This document shows, piece after piece, positions 11,737-24,500 of a stretch of DNA of 64,000 nt (positions are counted from its first letter, which is position 1; the number at the start of each line of letters is the position of its first letter). Where the stretch lies: the NCBI RefSeq assembly GCF_963676685.1, contig NC_092344.1, positions 86,458,749 to 86,522,748 of the forward strand, read 5' to 3'. The translations under genes and the position numbers were made by a program. The notes beneath the pieces were generated by a model. The model was not told the origin of the DNA, made no database searches, and saw only the letters and a program-made list of their open reading frames with translations. Origin of the DNA: Mytilus edulis. Lineage: Eukaryota > Mollusca > Bivalvia > Mytilida > Mytilidae.

Positions 11737-12035
11737 TGTTTATTGCCCCACCTACGATAGTAGAGAGGCATTGTTTTCTGGTCTGTGCGTCCGTTCGTTC
11801 GTTCGTTCGTCTGTGCGCCCGTTCGTCCCGCTTCAGGTTAAAGTTTTTGGTCATGGTAGTTTTTGATGAAGTTGAAGTCCAATCAACTTGAAACTTAGTA
11901 CACATGTTCCCTATGATATGATCTTTCTAATTTTAACGCCAAATTAAAGTATTGACCCTAATTTCACGGTCCACTGAACATGTAAAATGATAGTGCGAGT
12001 GGGGTATCCGTGTACTATGGACACATTCTTGTTAG
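11737..12035 (+). repeat. mussel interspersed repeat (CCCACCTACGATAGTAGAG family)
   Basis: It starts TATTGCCCCACCTACGATAG, contains a CGTT microsatellite (GTTCGTTCGTTCG) and ends near GTGTACTATGGACACATTC. The reverse complement of the same sequence lies at 23680-23955. A 68-residue open frame on its minus strand comes from the repeat, not from a host gene. Confidence 0.75.
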
Positions 12036-12560
12036 TCTATCTTATAGCATCTTACAATTGGCTCACTCTATTTTTCTCATACATGCTCACTATTAAAAGT
12101 CAAGTACTATAATAGTACACCGGTGTCTTCATATTTCATGTACTACACATGCGTATATATATATTACTCGAATGTGAAACATGCAACAATACTCTACCAA
12201 CGCAAGCCAGGAAACAATCCATCAACAAGGAAGTAAGTTTATCATTTAACTTTAAAGGGGGTATGGTTTTCTTGTCTGAAATATATTTTTTTCTTTCAAA
12301 ACTTAACAATATAAGGTTTTAGAAGATCAGAATTCATAATATTTTTTCTGGTTTTAAATTTTGCCTGACAATATTTTTTCGAACGAATTTTGGATCAGAC
12401 GATATTTTTTTTTTGAATGAATCTTACCCCTCACTCTTTACCCCTCACTCTTTTTCACAATTTGAAGTTAAATATTCGTTCCCGTATGTAAATAACCAGC
12501 ACAAAGATTTTCTTTTTTTATACATTTGAAGACTTCCATCGCACTGTTCAAACCAATATT

Positions 12561-13213
12561 CAGTGGCAGATCCAGACTTTTACATTGGGGGGGGGGGGGG
12601 GGGGGGGGGGCTGACTGAGTTAAGGGGAGCTCGCTCCAGTTATGCTTCAGTGATTCCCTATGTTTAATCAAACATATTTTTCCGACGAAAGAAGGGTTCA
12701 GATGATCAAGTTCTTTGAAGGAGAAAGGGGAAACTATAATGGCACTGCTATATCATCTCAGAAATTATATAAATTATTACCATCAGTATTACAAGGCTAT
12801 GAAGGGTGCATTCACATCTCTTCTGTTGTGGATACGTTTGACAAATTATGTATATAAAAAAAATAATAATAAGTTCCTTTTGTGGCATAAGTTTATTCAT
12901 ATAGATTATTTCTCCTACATATCTTTATATATTGCTTTCTTTAGTTCAAATTGGAATCTCAGATAAGCATCTGGTACTTTAAAACCTCTCCTCTCTGTTC
13001 TATGCCTCTGGTCGACATGTGTAATTCGGAATAATTCCTGACTGTCAGATGTATAGCAGAACTTTCACATAACTTCTTGATAAAACTTCTGTCTATCTCC
13101 CTTTTCAACCCTGCAAACATAAAAATCGAACAGGCTATTAAAGAGGGGTTTCAACCACATGTTCCCCGTACAAACGGATCGGAACTAAGAGCTCTTTCCC
13201 GGATCTGCCACTG
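12561..13213. mobile_element. non-autonomous element with CAGTGGCAGATCC ends
   Basis: The left end CAGTGGCAGATCC is the exact complement of the right end GGATCTGCCACTG; the sequence right after the left end runs into a G-tract of about 22. CAGTGGCRGATCC is a common end of animal DNA transposons. No transposase frame, so probably a deletion derivative. Target duplication not clear. Confidence 0.6.
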
Positions 13214-13884
13214 GATTTATACATCAGATGCATCACAAAATATAAACTAGTTATTAAATATACTAGAATATTAAATAAAGAAAAATATAAATCGAAAATG
13301 TTGAATTATAATTTATGTCTACGAAACCAAAAGTTCCTACTTAATTGGCCATGTTTTCAAATCATATCAAATGTTTTCATTGGTCGTCACATATTGGAAT
13401 AATTGGTGGTAGGTACGCCAGGCCACACCAGTATCTTGAACAATTAATTTTAGGCGAAATAATACTGGTTTGTGCACCGATCATATTCACTGTAAAATAT
13501 TCCTGCACATGCACACAGTTGCTTATAGTATCAATCAGTTGCTTATCCATGCTACAAAAGTAGTGGTACTCCAGATAGTGGAGGAAAGAATAAAGAAGAA
13601 GAAGAAGGTTGTTGCATATTCTTCAGAGCTGTATCTTGAACTAATGAATTGAAAAAGAGGGGATGTATACGTACTAAACATTTGTCTGTATTTTCAACAT
13701 ATCTAACAAACATGTGAGAAAAATTAGTTTTAGAATACGAAATATCTCTCTCATTCTGTAAACAGATATTGTAGGATTGTTAAGGTATTTTGGTGTTTTT
13801 AAACCCCCCCCCCTTTTTTTTTTGTAATATATACCACAAAAAAACATTTAGTCAGGATAAAGAACTAATAATGATAGTCCTATA
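13214..13884. other. gene-free stretch
   Basis: AT-rich sequence. The short open frames near 13345-13652 have no recognisable domain. A short C-run sits near 13805. Confidence 0.35.
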
Positions 13885-14245
13885 ATATAAGGCTTCAGAG
13901 TTTCATTTCATTTACATTCAACATGTTTATCGGATTTTTTTTTACTACCAATGTTGAACCGTTATTTTTATCGGATTTTTTTTTAACTACCAATGTCGAA
14001 CCGTTGAACCGTTCAACATTGATAGATAACAAAAATTCGATAAAAAATGTTGAATGTAAATGATATGAACCTCCGGTCTTATATTAAAGGACAATATATA
14101 AGACTTCTCAGATTCATATCATTTACATCCAACGGTTTTATCGGATTTTTTTTATTACTATGAACCGTTCAACATCAAGAGTAAAAAAAATCCGATATAA
14201 AAACGTTGAATATAAGTGATATGAACCTCCGAAGTCTTATATAAT
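13885..14245. repeat. two adjacent foldback elements
   Basis: Two neighbouring palindromic units (about 13890-14085 and 14098-14245) share arms: 'catttacattcaac', 'tttatcggattttttt' and 'gaaccgttcaacat' on one side, and their complements ending 'gatatgaacctccg' on the other. In the first, the arm 'tttatcggatttttttt' is itself duplicated (13926 and 13969). Looks like a MITE dimer. Confidence 0.65.
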
Positions 14246-14837
14246 TGCACTACGGTAAATAGAATAATTGAAATTCAGGTAATTGAGTGTGGGAGGCTAT
14301 TTTAATCCACTTTATGAGTGTGTATTATATAATGTTACAATGTAACAAACCTATCGAACACACCGTGAAAAATAACATTATCTCCCCTGGAAACGCTTAA
14401 CAACAAGATACAAAAAGCTGCTACCTTTTTTTGCCTTATATCACATAATTATGAAAACACATTACATAGAAAGGGAATAATGTGCTTGTGTACACGTTTG
14501 AATGTGTAGGTGGCACACTCAGAACGATCGTCTCTAGATTTTTTTTTTAAATTCGTCCCGGTCTTTCCGGGTTCACGTAGCAACACATTTCTTTCCTTAC
14601 CAGCTATTCCTGATTATGAATAAATCCAAAACATGCATTTATCCCAAAGCAACAACTATTAAACAACTCACCTATACCAATGGTGATCGTCTAATTCCTA
14701 TCTGATTCCTTTAATCGTACCTTTCTTGACGACACCTATCGTTGTACCGTCTACCATTGGAGGTAGCGAAATTACATGATTTGACAGGAGAGCGAAATAA
14801 ACAAGGGGAGCAATTTTATCGAACCGCATTCCGGACT

Positions 14838-16694
14838 GTAAATAGTTGACACAGCATAGGTTTCTGACACAGAATGAATGTGGTCTAATGAACTTAAAAT
14901 ATTTTTTTTGCCTTTGAGCAATTCACTATGCTGAATATTAATCCTCTCAAAAAAATGTTTGAAGAAATTTTCTTTTTATTTATGAAATCTGAAATGAGAA
15001 AAATTTAACACCCCCCCCCCCTTTCCCATTTTTTTCACATCCCCCTTTCCCTTTTTCCAAAACTGATCTCAATTCAAATTTCTAATGGAGTTTGCAACAA
15101 TAACTACTCATTTAAATACATCATGCTTGTTATCACTGAATGGTAAAGATTGTTTTAATTTATCAGTTGGTAGTAAAAAAGTTAATATACATTGTATATT
15201 GTATAAAACAATGATTCAAGTTGATTCAACTACTATTCTGGACAAAGAAAGATAACTCCAATTGAGAAAATTTCTTGCTATTGAACAATTAGATATTTCT
15301 TGCTATTGTGCAATACTGTGCAATTGAAAATATTTGCTATTGCACAATACTGTGCAATTGAAAATTTCTTGATATTGCACAATACTGTGCAAATGAAGAT
15401 TTCTTGCTATTGCTGAATACTGTGCAATTGAAAATTTCTTGCTATTGCACAATACTTAATATAATAATTTTGGATCCTGATTTGAACCAACTTGAAAACT
15501 GGGCCCATAATAAAAAATCTAAGTACATGTTTAGATTCAGCATATCAAAAAAGCCCAAGAATTCAATTTTTGTTAAAATCAAACTTAGTTTAATTTTGGA
15601 CCCATTGGACTTTAATGTAGACCAATTTGAAAACGGGACCAAAAATTAAGAATCTACATACACAGTTAGATATGGCATATCAAAGAACCCCAATTATTCA
15701 ATTTTTGATGAAATCAAACAAAGTTTAATTTTGGACCCCGATTTGGACCAACTTGAAAACTGGGCCAATAATCAAAAATCTAAGTACATTTTTAGATTCA
15801 GCTTTCAAAGAACCCCAGGAATTCAATTTTTGTTGAAATCAAACTAAGTTTAATTTTGGAGCCTTTGGACTTTAATGTAGACCTTAATGTAGACCAATTT
15901 GAAAACCAATTAAGAATCTACATACAGTTAGATTTGGCATATCAAAGAACCCCAATTATTCAATTTTTGATGAAATCAAGCAAAGTTCAATTTTGGACCC
16001 TTTGGGCCCCTTATTCCTAAACTGTTGGGACCAAAACTCCCAAAATCAAACCCAACCTTCCTTTTGTGGTCATAAACATTGTGTTTAAATATCATAGATT
16101 TCTATTTTCTTATACTAAAGTTATGGTGCAAAAACCAAGAATAATGCTTATTTGGGCCCCTTATTCCTAAACTGTTGGGACCAAAACTCCCAAAATCAAA
16201 CCCAACCTTCCTTTTGTGGTCATAAACCTTGTGTTTAAATATCATAGATTTCTATTTTCTTATACTAAAGTTATGGTGCAAAAACCAAGAATAATGCTTA
16301 TTTGGGCCCCTTTTTGGCCCCTTATTCCTAAACTGTTGGAACCAAAACTCCAAAAATCAATCCCAACCTTCCTTTGGTGGTCATAAACCTTGTGTCAAAA
16401 TTTCGTAGATTTCTATTTACTTTAACTAAAGTTATAATGCGAAAACCAAGAAAATGCTTTTTTGGGCCCTTTTTGGCCCCTAATTCCTAAACTGTTGGGA
16501 CCAAAACTCCCAAAATCAACCCAAACCTTCCTTTTGTGGTCATTAACATTGTGTTAAAATTTCATAGATTTCTATTCACTTTTACTCAAGTTAGAGTGCG
16601 AAAACTAAAAGTATTCGGACGACGACAACGCAGACGACGACGCCAACGTGATATCAATATACGACCAAAATTTTTTTAATGTTTGCGGTCGTAT
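14838..16694 (+). repeat. long non-coding mussel repeat with internal tandem arrays
   Basis: One repeat with three zones. 15270-15460 has several copies of a unit like 'tattgcacaatactgtgc'. 15470-15990 alternates diverged copies of 'caatttttgttgaaatcaaa' and 'ttggacccat' motifs. 16000-16600 has four copies of a unit of about 150 bp (TTATTCCTAAACTGTTGGGA, then TCATAGATTTCTATT). The end reads GACGACGCCAACGTGATATC, then TTTGCGGTCGTATAA. An open frame near 15404-15649 lies inside the repeated zone and is not a gene. Confidence 0.7.
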
Positions 16695-17039
16695 AATAAA
16701 TATAACTAAACTAATGTTTGAATCACCCAAATTTATGAAGCGGTCACTGTCATCACCTTTACCCTGCTGAAGTAATTGATGCTGATAACTAGCTGCAGTT
16801 TCATCTATTTCACCTTGTGAACAGTTTTTGAATTCTTCAGATGAATTTTTCTAAACCTTTTTTGACTTAAGTGACCATGAAACAGTGAAACAAGACTGTA
16901 TACCTTCTCTTCCTTGTTTTAACAAATAAACAATGTGTGTCAATGGAACACAGATGATGCCCTCGTTTTCATATCATATAAAGGGACATAACTGAAGAAC
17001 AGTAAAAATGACCCTACTAAAATTTGTACTTGATCTGTA

Positions 17040-17655
17040 GTTTGATGTAATAAACTGCTTCGCTGGGCGCAGCTGGAAACAACTACAGAGGTTCAACTGA
17101 TCAAATATGGACACAATATTCAAACTTGATACAGGTCGGAATTTGGATTGCAATTAAATATTTGACATATTACAGGTTTCTGAATAAATGTAATCAAAGA
17201 ACTTGAAATATCTATATATGGTTCAGTTATATGAATGAATTTATATTCAATTAAAGATATCTTGCTGTTGTGCATTACACTGTACTGTTGCGCAAAACTT
17301 AAGTAAATCTATAAACAAAGTCTAATTTCTTCTCAATGTCATTTTCGAAATTTATGAAAATCCATATGGTAGATTATATCAATAGTTATAAATAATTCAC
17401 CAAAGTTTCATGAGATCTGCTGAAAGTATTTTTGAATTATTGTCCAAAAACTGGAAAATACCCCCTTTTTAAATGAATAAAACCCCATAACTCAGAAATG
17501 TAAAATCTAAAATTCATAAAAATCGAAAGGGAGCTCATGTCAATATATATAAACAATTCACCAAAGTTTCATGCATATTGGTTGAAGCGTTTTTGAGTTA
17601 ATGTCCTACATGTTGACGACAGACGGAAAGACAGAGGATCAACAGTATACTATAA
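17040..17655 (+). repeat. diverged mussel repeat
   Basis: The start (GCTTCGCTGGGCGCAGCTGG, CTACAGAGGTTCAACTG, ATATGGACACAATATTCAAA) is a diverged copy of 10612-10940. The end contains GACGACAGACGGAAAGACAG and ACAGTATACTATAATACGTC. Non-coding. Confidence 0.55.
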
Positions 17656-18581
17656 TACGTCTCATAAACGGGTGTATAAAAAGTATTGTTTATACTTAGT
17701 TTCATAACATTTGGTTGAGGCAAAATACAACAATTCAGCAATTTTTTTAAAGGAGATTGATTGATTGATTGTTGGTGTTTTAACACAACTTTTAAGTGCC
17801 ACATTTGGGCTAATTAGTTGTGGTAATTAGCTTTTTGTACATGTTTCATAACATTTTGGTTGATGCAAACTAAAGTTAAAGAAGGGGAAACAAAACATTT
17901 AGGTAATTTTTCCATTCGTTTAGGGGCATTAAAGTTACACAACCAAAATTCAGACTGCTACAGCGGGGACATAATAAAAATTGCAGAAAACACCTCTGTA
18001 GTGTCAGGTTACATGACTTGGAAAGTTAAATTTTTTATATTAACTTCTTATTTAATTTAACAGATCTGTGGTGCTAAAAGGATCATTTCAGTTTGAAAGG
18101 GATAAGAATTGTTGATTATGCCATTCAGGACAACAGATATTCAAGTCACCCTTCCATAACTATTGTTGCTGGCAAGGCAATAAAATATAAATTCTGCATT
18201 TTTTTCTTTTTTATTCACTCATTTTTTTGCAAATAAGTCTTCTCACTAAAATGATTCCTGGAAATTATGACATGCCAACAAAATGTTTAATAGCTGATCA
18301 GATCTGTCAGTGTAACAAAAAAAAATAACAGTTTGAACAACTACCAAAAACTATCACATTTGACATGGGATTTCCACCCCCTCTTTGATGAGCAGTCAAG
18401 GTCACACTGATAAATTATCAAAACAATATATATCAAACGAGTTAGTGTTTGCACATGTGATTGAATGTAAACGTCAATGAAATTTTCAAAGTATTTTTTG
18501 ATGGTCAAATATAAAAAATACTTTGTAAAAAATTAGCCATCTATTGTTCAATTTATAAATATTCCTAGGTAAACATTGTCA
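17656..18581. other. 3' flank of SLC25A3
   Basis: Immediately downstream of the minus-strand SLC25A3 stop. TTTATT at 18210-18215 reads AATAAA on the minus strand and could be its polyadenylation signal, giving a 3' UTR of roughly 370 nt (inference). A short GATT microsatellite lies near 17757-17770. Confidence 0.35.
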
Positions 18582-21500
18582 TTAAACTCCCATTTTACGC
18601 TTCAGTGATTCTGGCATCTCTGGTGGTGGTGGACGTGGAAGTCTGAAGTATACCTTAACAGAATCATAGATGAACCACTGTAGTGCTGTTAGTGTACCAA
18701 TCATGATGATTCTGGGGAATAAGCCCTTCCACATTCCTAAAATAAAATTTAAAAAAAATGATATCAGACTCAAGACTTCTTTTGAACCGAGTTTTACTGT
18801 GTATATTGCTGTGTGTTTTTTATTTTTACATTGGCTACAGGTACAGGGGGAGGGTTGAGATCCCAAAAAACATGTTGGGTACAGGATTTTCTCGCTGTAT
18901 TGAAAACCCATTGGTGGCCTATGGCTGTTTTCTGCTCTTTGGTCAAGATGTTGTCTCTTTGGCGAATTCCCTTTTTCAATTCTCAATTTTATTTATTAAA
19001 AAAAAATTATACTTTACCAACTTGCAATTAAATTTTACATCCTCTACTGAAACATGTTAATTCTGTTGAGAATTAGTGTATTGGAGTAAGGATATGCTAT
19101 ATTTTTATCACTGGCCATAAAATTCTGCAGTTTTTTTGTGTGCATTGTGTTATTTAAAGAGGTTTTATAGGTGAACATGATTGGAACTTTTTTATTCTAA
19201 TAAATATCTATATTTGTAAAATTGTAACAAAGCTGCACATACAGTTAACTCTCGTTGTCTCGAACTCGGTTGACTCGAAATTTCGGATGAGTCGAAGTTT
19301 TCACGTGGTCCCGAACTTTGTTCCATGTAAATGTATGTAATTCGACTCCTGATGAGTCGAAATTGGATGAGTCGAAATTTCGGTTGAGTCGAACTAAATT
19401 TACGATCCGGGATCCCAAGGTTAACAAAAGCATTAAAAATTCATTATTTATCTCGAACTAGTACACATATGTCAAAACATGACCTTCGGCATTTAAATGG
19501 ATTAAAGAGTTTATCTGACAATACATGTGTAATTAAATTTCCATTCAATGACCACTGTATTGATTAATGACATGCTATTTCCACGAAGTGTTTACCTAAG
19601 ATTATCTTTTATAGTATTTAAAATGTTTACAAAACAATTAATTTTATTATATTTCACGTTAAAATGCCATATTTTGATTGGCTAATACGAGGGTGTCATT
19701 TTACTCTATCACATAGCTGAGAGGGTGACAATTTTTTTGAATGTTACCCTCTCGTCTCAACCAATCAAAAATCGACAATTTAAAGGACAATGGATTGAAT
19801 TTACATCAAGTAGTTGAATACAATGCTTAAGTTTGACGTTTTGGATCAAATTTTATTATTTAACTGTCAAAATAAAAAAAAACAACATCTTGTTGTTTAT
19901 TTCTAATACTCGTAACGTTGTTATGTACGTGACGTCATAGAAAATCCTTTTGAAATAAAATTTATCTGTAAAAGACAAAAATGGTAGGACGTTCAGTATA
20001 ATAAATTAAATAACACATAGCTGAGAGGGTGATAGAGCAGATTGGTACCCCTTGAAAAAGCATTGTCAACCTTGGCTTCGCCGCGGTTGACAATGTTTTC
20101 TCGGGGTACCAATCTGCTCTATCACCCTCTCAGCTATGTGTTATTTATATAGTGATTTACACTAATGAGCTTGGGTGTGTATAAAGTAAGGATTATGAAT
20201 TCCGTTGATGATCACCTTAAAACTACTCAATCGGCGTCTTCAATCTTATTATATGTTCTTTTGAAAAGAAAGAGTGAGATAAAACAAATGAAGAGAAATC
20301 TAAATTTCCTAAAGTCTCTTGTATCCGAGAATAAACAATTTTGTCAACTATAAACGACCTGAATTACGGAACTATCGATTGGAAATTCCTCTCTCGGATA
20401 AAAGCCATAGGAAAAGGTTGTAACTGAAACAATTGAAAAAGTAAAAATAATGTTATTATAATAATGAAAGACCTTGACATACAAGTACATCGATCTGATA
20501 CCAGAATATCGATCCCCTTCCAATATTCAACCGGATTTATTTTAGCTTTACCAAGCTAAGCAAGAGTTGTGTCCCTTGTTCTGTCAAACTTCCGGTTTTC
20601 GTTTGAGTCGAACTATGTGTATCTCGAAATATTTCTCTGGTCCAGCTGACTTCGAGATAACGAGAGTCGACTGTACTATAACTATGGGCTATTCCAGAAA
20701 AAAATGTATGGGGGGGGGTTGGAAGGCAGTTTTTGTCAGCACCCGCCACCCAGACAATTGTAATTGAGAATTATAGTGCATTATAGTGTGAAAAGTTGCT
20801 CTGATACCCATCACCCATGTATTATTAATATAATGTGCCTTCCAACCCCCCAACCCCCCTACATTTTTTTCTGGAATAGCCCTATCATGCAAACAATCTA
20901 ATACTAACAAAGTGTTTTCCCTCTCAGTATGTACCTATCACTATCACATTGTATTTTCCTTTTGTCTCATTTTATGATTGTAATATGACTTTGTTTTTTA
21001 CATGTAATGTTAGATGAGAAATTGTTTTCTTATCACAGAAATTAAACTCACCCATGAATCCCAGATCCTTAGCAATATCCATAAAGTTACTGCCCTTAGC
21101 CTGGTTGAGTTTGGATACAATGGTGTCAGCAGGATGAGACACAATAGCACAGAATACTCCAGCTGAAACAAAAAAAATAAACAGTTAAAAACAAACTATA
21201 TTAATACAACCGTTTAAAGAAAGAATTAATAGTCTTTCTAAATGGGAGATAACTCTTGATTAAATTAAAAAAAAATTGCCTTGCAAACAGAACTTCTGTT
21301 TACGACATACAAATCACTTACAGGAAAGTATTTATAGCTGAACTGTTGATTTTGAATTCAACTTGTGACAAAATGCAGGGATTGCCATTGTAAAATATCG
21401 CAATGTCTGTTTAGGAACTATCATGAATATTATATTCACTAAGTTCCCTTAATTCTATTTGCTTTGGTGAGCATTTAATGCAAGAATGTCCAAGCATACA

Positions 21501-24500
21501 GAGATAACTGGTGATACTAATATTATTAAGTAATGCATGCAAAAATTTCTGCATTTACATTCTCCAATTGTAGTATTTTGTGAAACATGTAAATTGTACA
21601 AGACTTTTATTCAATCTTGTATTAAATGAGTCAACATTTGTATTGTATTTCATGCTGCCCTTTAGAATTTTCAGCATTTATACATGTATGTGTTGTGTGT
21701 AATGTGTTATGAGATAATATGATTTTCAATATTGCCACAAGAGTGACAAGACAGACCACATTATAGTTATATTCACTTTCAAATTCAAGAATTTTAATAT
21801 TATAGTACAAATGTTATATAATCTATTGTACATATTGTGCTAAATATGTCCCACTCATAAGAAATCGCTTAGGTAACTAAGGTTTAGTGAATTTGAATTG
21901 ATTGAACTTTTTCATTTCCCTTTTGGACCAATTTGTCTGGACTTTCAAAGCAGACTACTGAGTGTCACTTCTCCAAAAATTGTACTGTGAAAGTACTTTT
22001 ATTCGTGGGGTACCAATTTTCGTGGTTTTCGTGGATGACTTTATCCACGAATTTAAGTTTCCAACGAAATAAAACAACTATTGTCCAAATCAAGACATGG
22101 AAAGATCCTCACCGGTAGGTTTGACTACTGATATGATCTACAGAATTTATTGAATAACGCGAAATCTGACAATACTTTAATATCAGTCACAGGACTACAA
22201 CCACATGCATGATTATACCCATTTAATCTTTAATAACCTAAACTGTACAACTTGTGATCTTTTGATTCTCATAAAAAATATTTTTGATCGATGAAAGTCA
22301 GATTTCCAGTATTGATATGCTAGTATGATAAAGTGTTTATTTTATATCCTCATAGTTCTCGTACATATTGGAAATAATATTGTCATGCCGGGCTTGATTT
22401 TGAATTATTTGACAATTCAAGATACGTTTATTGCATTTGTTTATTTAACTGTTTTCTTTAGGTGACATGTTTATGGCCTACTTAACACCTTTGATGGTCT
22501 TTAATCTATTGATCACTTTATCATGGGTTATTAGTGTTATCACTACGATTATTTACACAGGTCTATGTTTACTTTGCTATTTCCTTCAATCCAGACTATT
22601 TTGTAACCTTCGTTTTTAAATTCTTTAATTTTAAAAAAAAAATTTAAACTTAAAATCCACGAATTTAAAAACCCACGAACATGTAAATATTGCTCAAACC
22701 ACGAAAATTGATACCCACGAATTAAAGTACTTTCACAGTATCCTAAAAACTAAATCTATAACGTGCATCTCATTAATATGACCAAAAAAATGTTTAAAGA
22801 CTAATATTTTAAATGCCTTGTTACACTTAAAACTGATTTATAACCCCCTTTTTCCTTACCAATATAACCAGCTGTGAAGGTGACTGCGAGTTGTTCTGCC
22901 TTGTTACATTCAATTCTTGGTTTGGGAACTACATATTTATACAAGGCTTCTACTGTTCTCTCAAAACAAGCAAATTTCATCATTGTATATGGGATCTGTC
23001 TGCACCATAAAGGCACCAGTCCTTTGTAAAATCTGTATAAAAAGAAGACATACATATATATACAATATTTAAAGTATTTTTTATAGAGGTTTTACTCATG
23101 TTAAGTTTAACAATGCTTATTTTTTCACAGTTTATTATTTTACAGTATTGCTTATTTTTTCACAGTTTATTATTTTACAGTATGTATTATATTTAAGTAC
23201 ACAGTGATGACTATTTTTTCTGAGATTCATTCCAATATCAAGTAAAATGAACAAATGTATCAGAATACTGTTTTTGGTTTTTGAGATATATATGCCCAAA
23301 ACTGCATTTTTTAACCCTTCATGTATGTTCTTTTTTAAGAAACAGCAACCCATTTGTTCATTGATCAAATCCCCAAATAACACTTTTAAACAAGATACCC
23401 TATGCAACATTTATAAAGTTTGATAACATTTGACCCAGTAGCAGTCTTCATGCTGAACAGCAGCCCAGGCTTGTAAAATTGCTCTGGGGCTTGTAAAAAT
23501 CATATCTACAGGCCAACAGAATCTAACTAAAAAATTTCAAAAATTGAGCTCCAGGCCTGTAGATTTAATAGTTCATCGTGAAGACTGCATGCAGTAGTTT
23601 CAGAGAGAAGTATTTTTAACGTTTTTAAACAACAGCAACAGCTGTCAAGTGATGACAAAAGATCATCACTGAAACAAGAATGTGTCCCAAGTACATGGAT
23701 GCCCCGCTCGCACTATCATTTTCTATGTTCAGTGGACTGTGAAATTGGGGTCAAAACTTTAATTTGGAATAAAAATTAGAAAGATCATATCATAGGGAAC
23801 ATGTGTACTAAGTTTCAAGTTGATTAGACTTCAACTTCTTCAAAAACTACCTTGACCAAAAACTTTAATCTGAAGCGAACGGACGCACAGACGGACGAAT
23901 GGATGCACAGACCAGAAAACATAATGCCCCTCTACTATCATAGGTGGGGCATAAAAAAATTGAAAGATCCAAGATTTCAAGAGTAGAAATGTTGCAAGTA
24001 AATAATTTTTAAGAAAAAAAATCTATGTTAATAGCCATTTGCATTTAGTTATGTTTCCATTATTATTCATTTTTCTGCAAGATTTTTATTTTTGAACCAT
24101 TCTGATGATTCGGGGATAAGCTATTTCATTCTCATAGCAAAATGGACTTGTCATTTGAAATATGAATAGGATGCAAATATATCAATACATCTTTAAAACA
24201 TGCATACATAAATGTGTGTTGGAGTAAACCTATCAAATATTCATTTCTGATGCTGCAAACTAATTGAAAGTCATGATAGAAGTTTCAGCATTAAATTTTA
24301 AAAAATCCAACAAGATAACAGATGTGTTTTTAATATCTAAATCTACATCACTGTGTATGTACGTAGTTATCAAACCAACCCGTTAACTCCTTCTTCTTTT
24401 AATATCCTTGGGAAACCTTCTCTCAGTGTTGTACTCCAGCCTGCCTGTGTTTGGATTCTGACTTTACAAGCTTCCATTGGACATAGAGCAATGTCAGCAA

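Noticed and set aside
12468-12671. open frame with a Pro run
   Set aside because: The Pro run is the translated G-tract at the end of an inverted-repeat element.
18758-19060. 100-residue open frame with membrane-like stretch
   Set aside because: It overlaps the SLC25A3 terminal intron and a repeat fragment related to 305-608.
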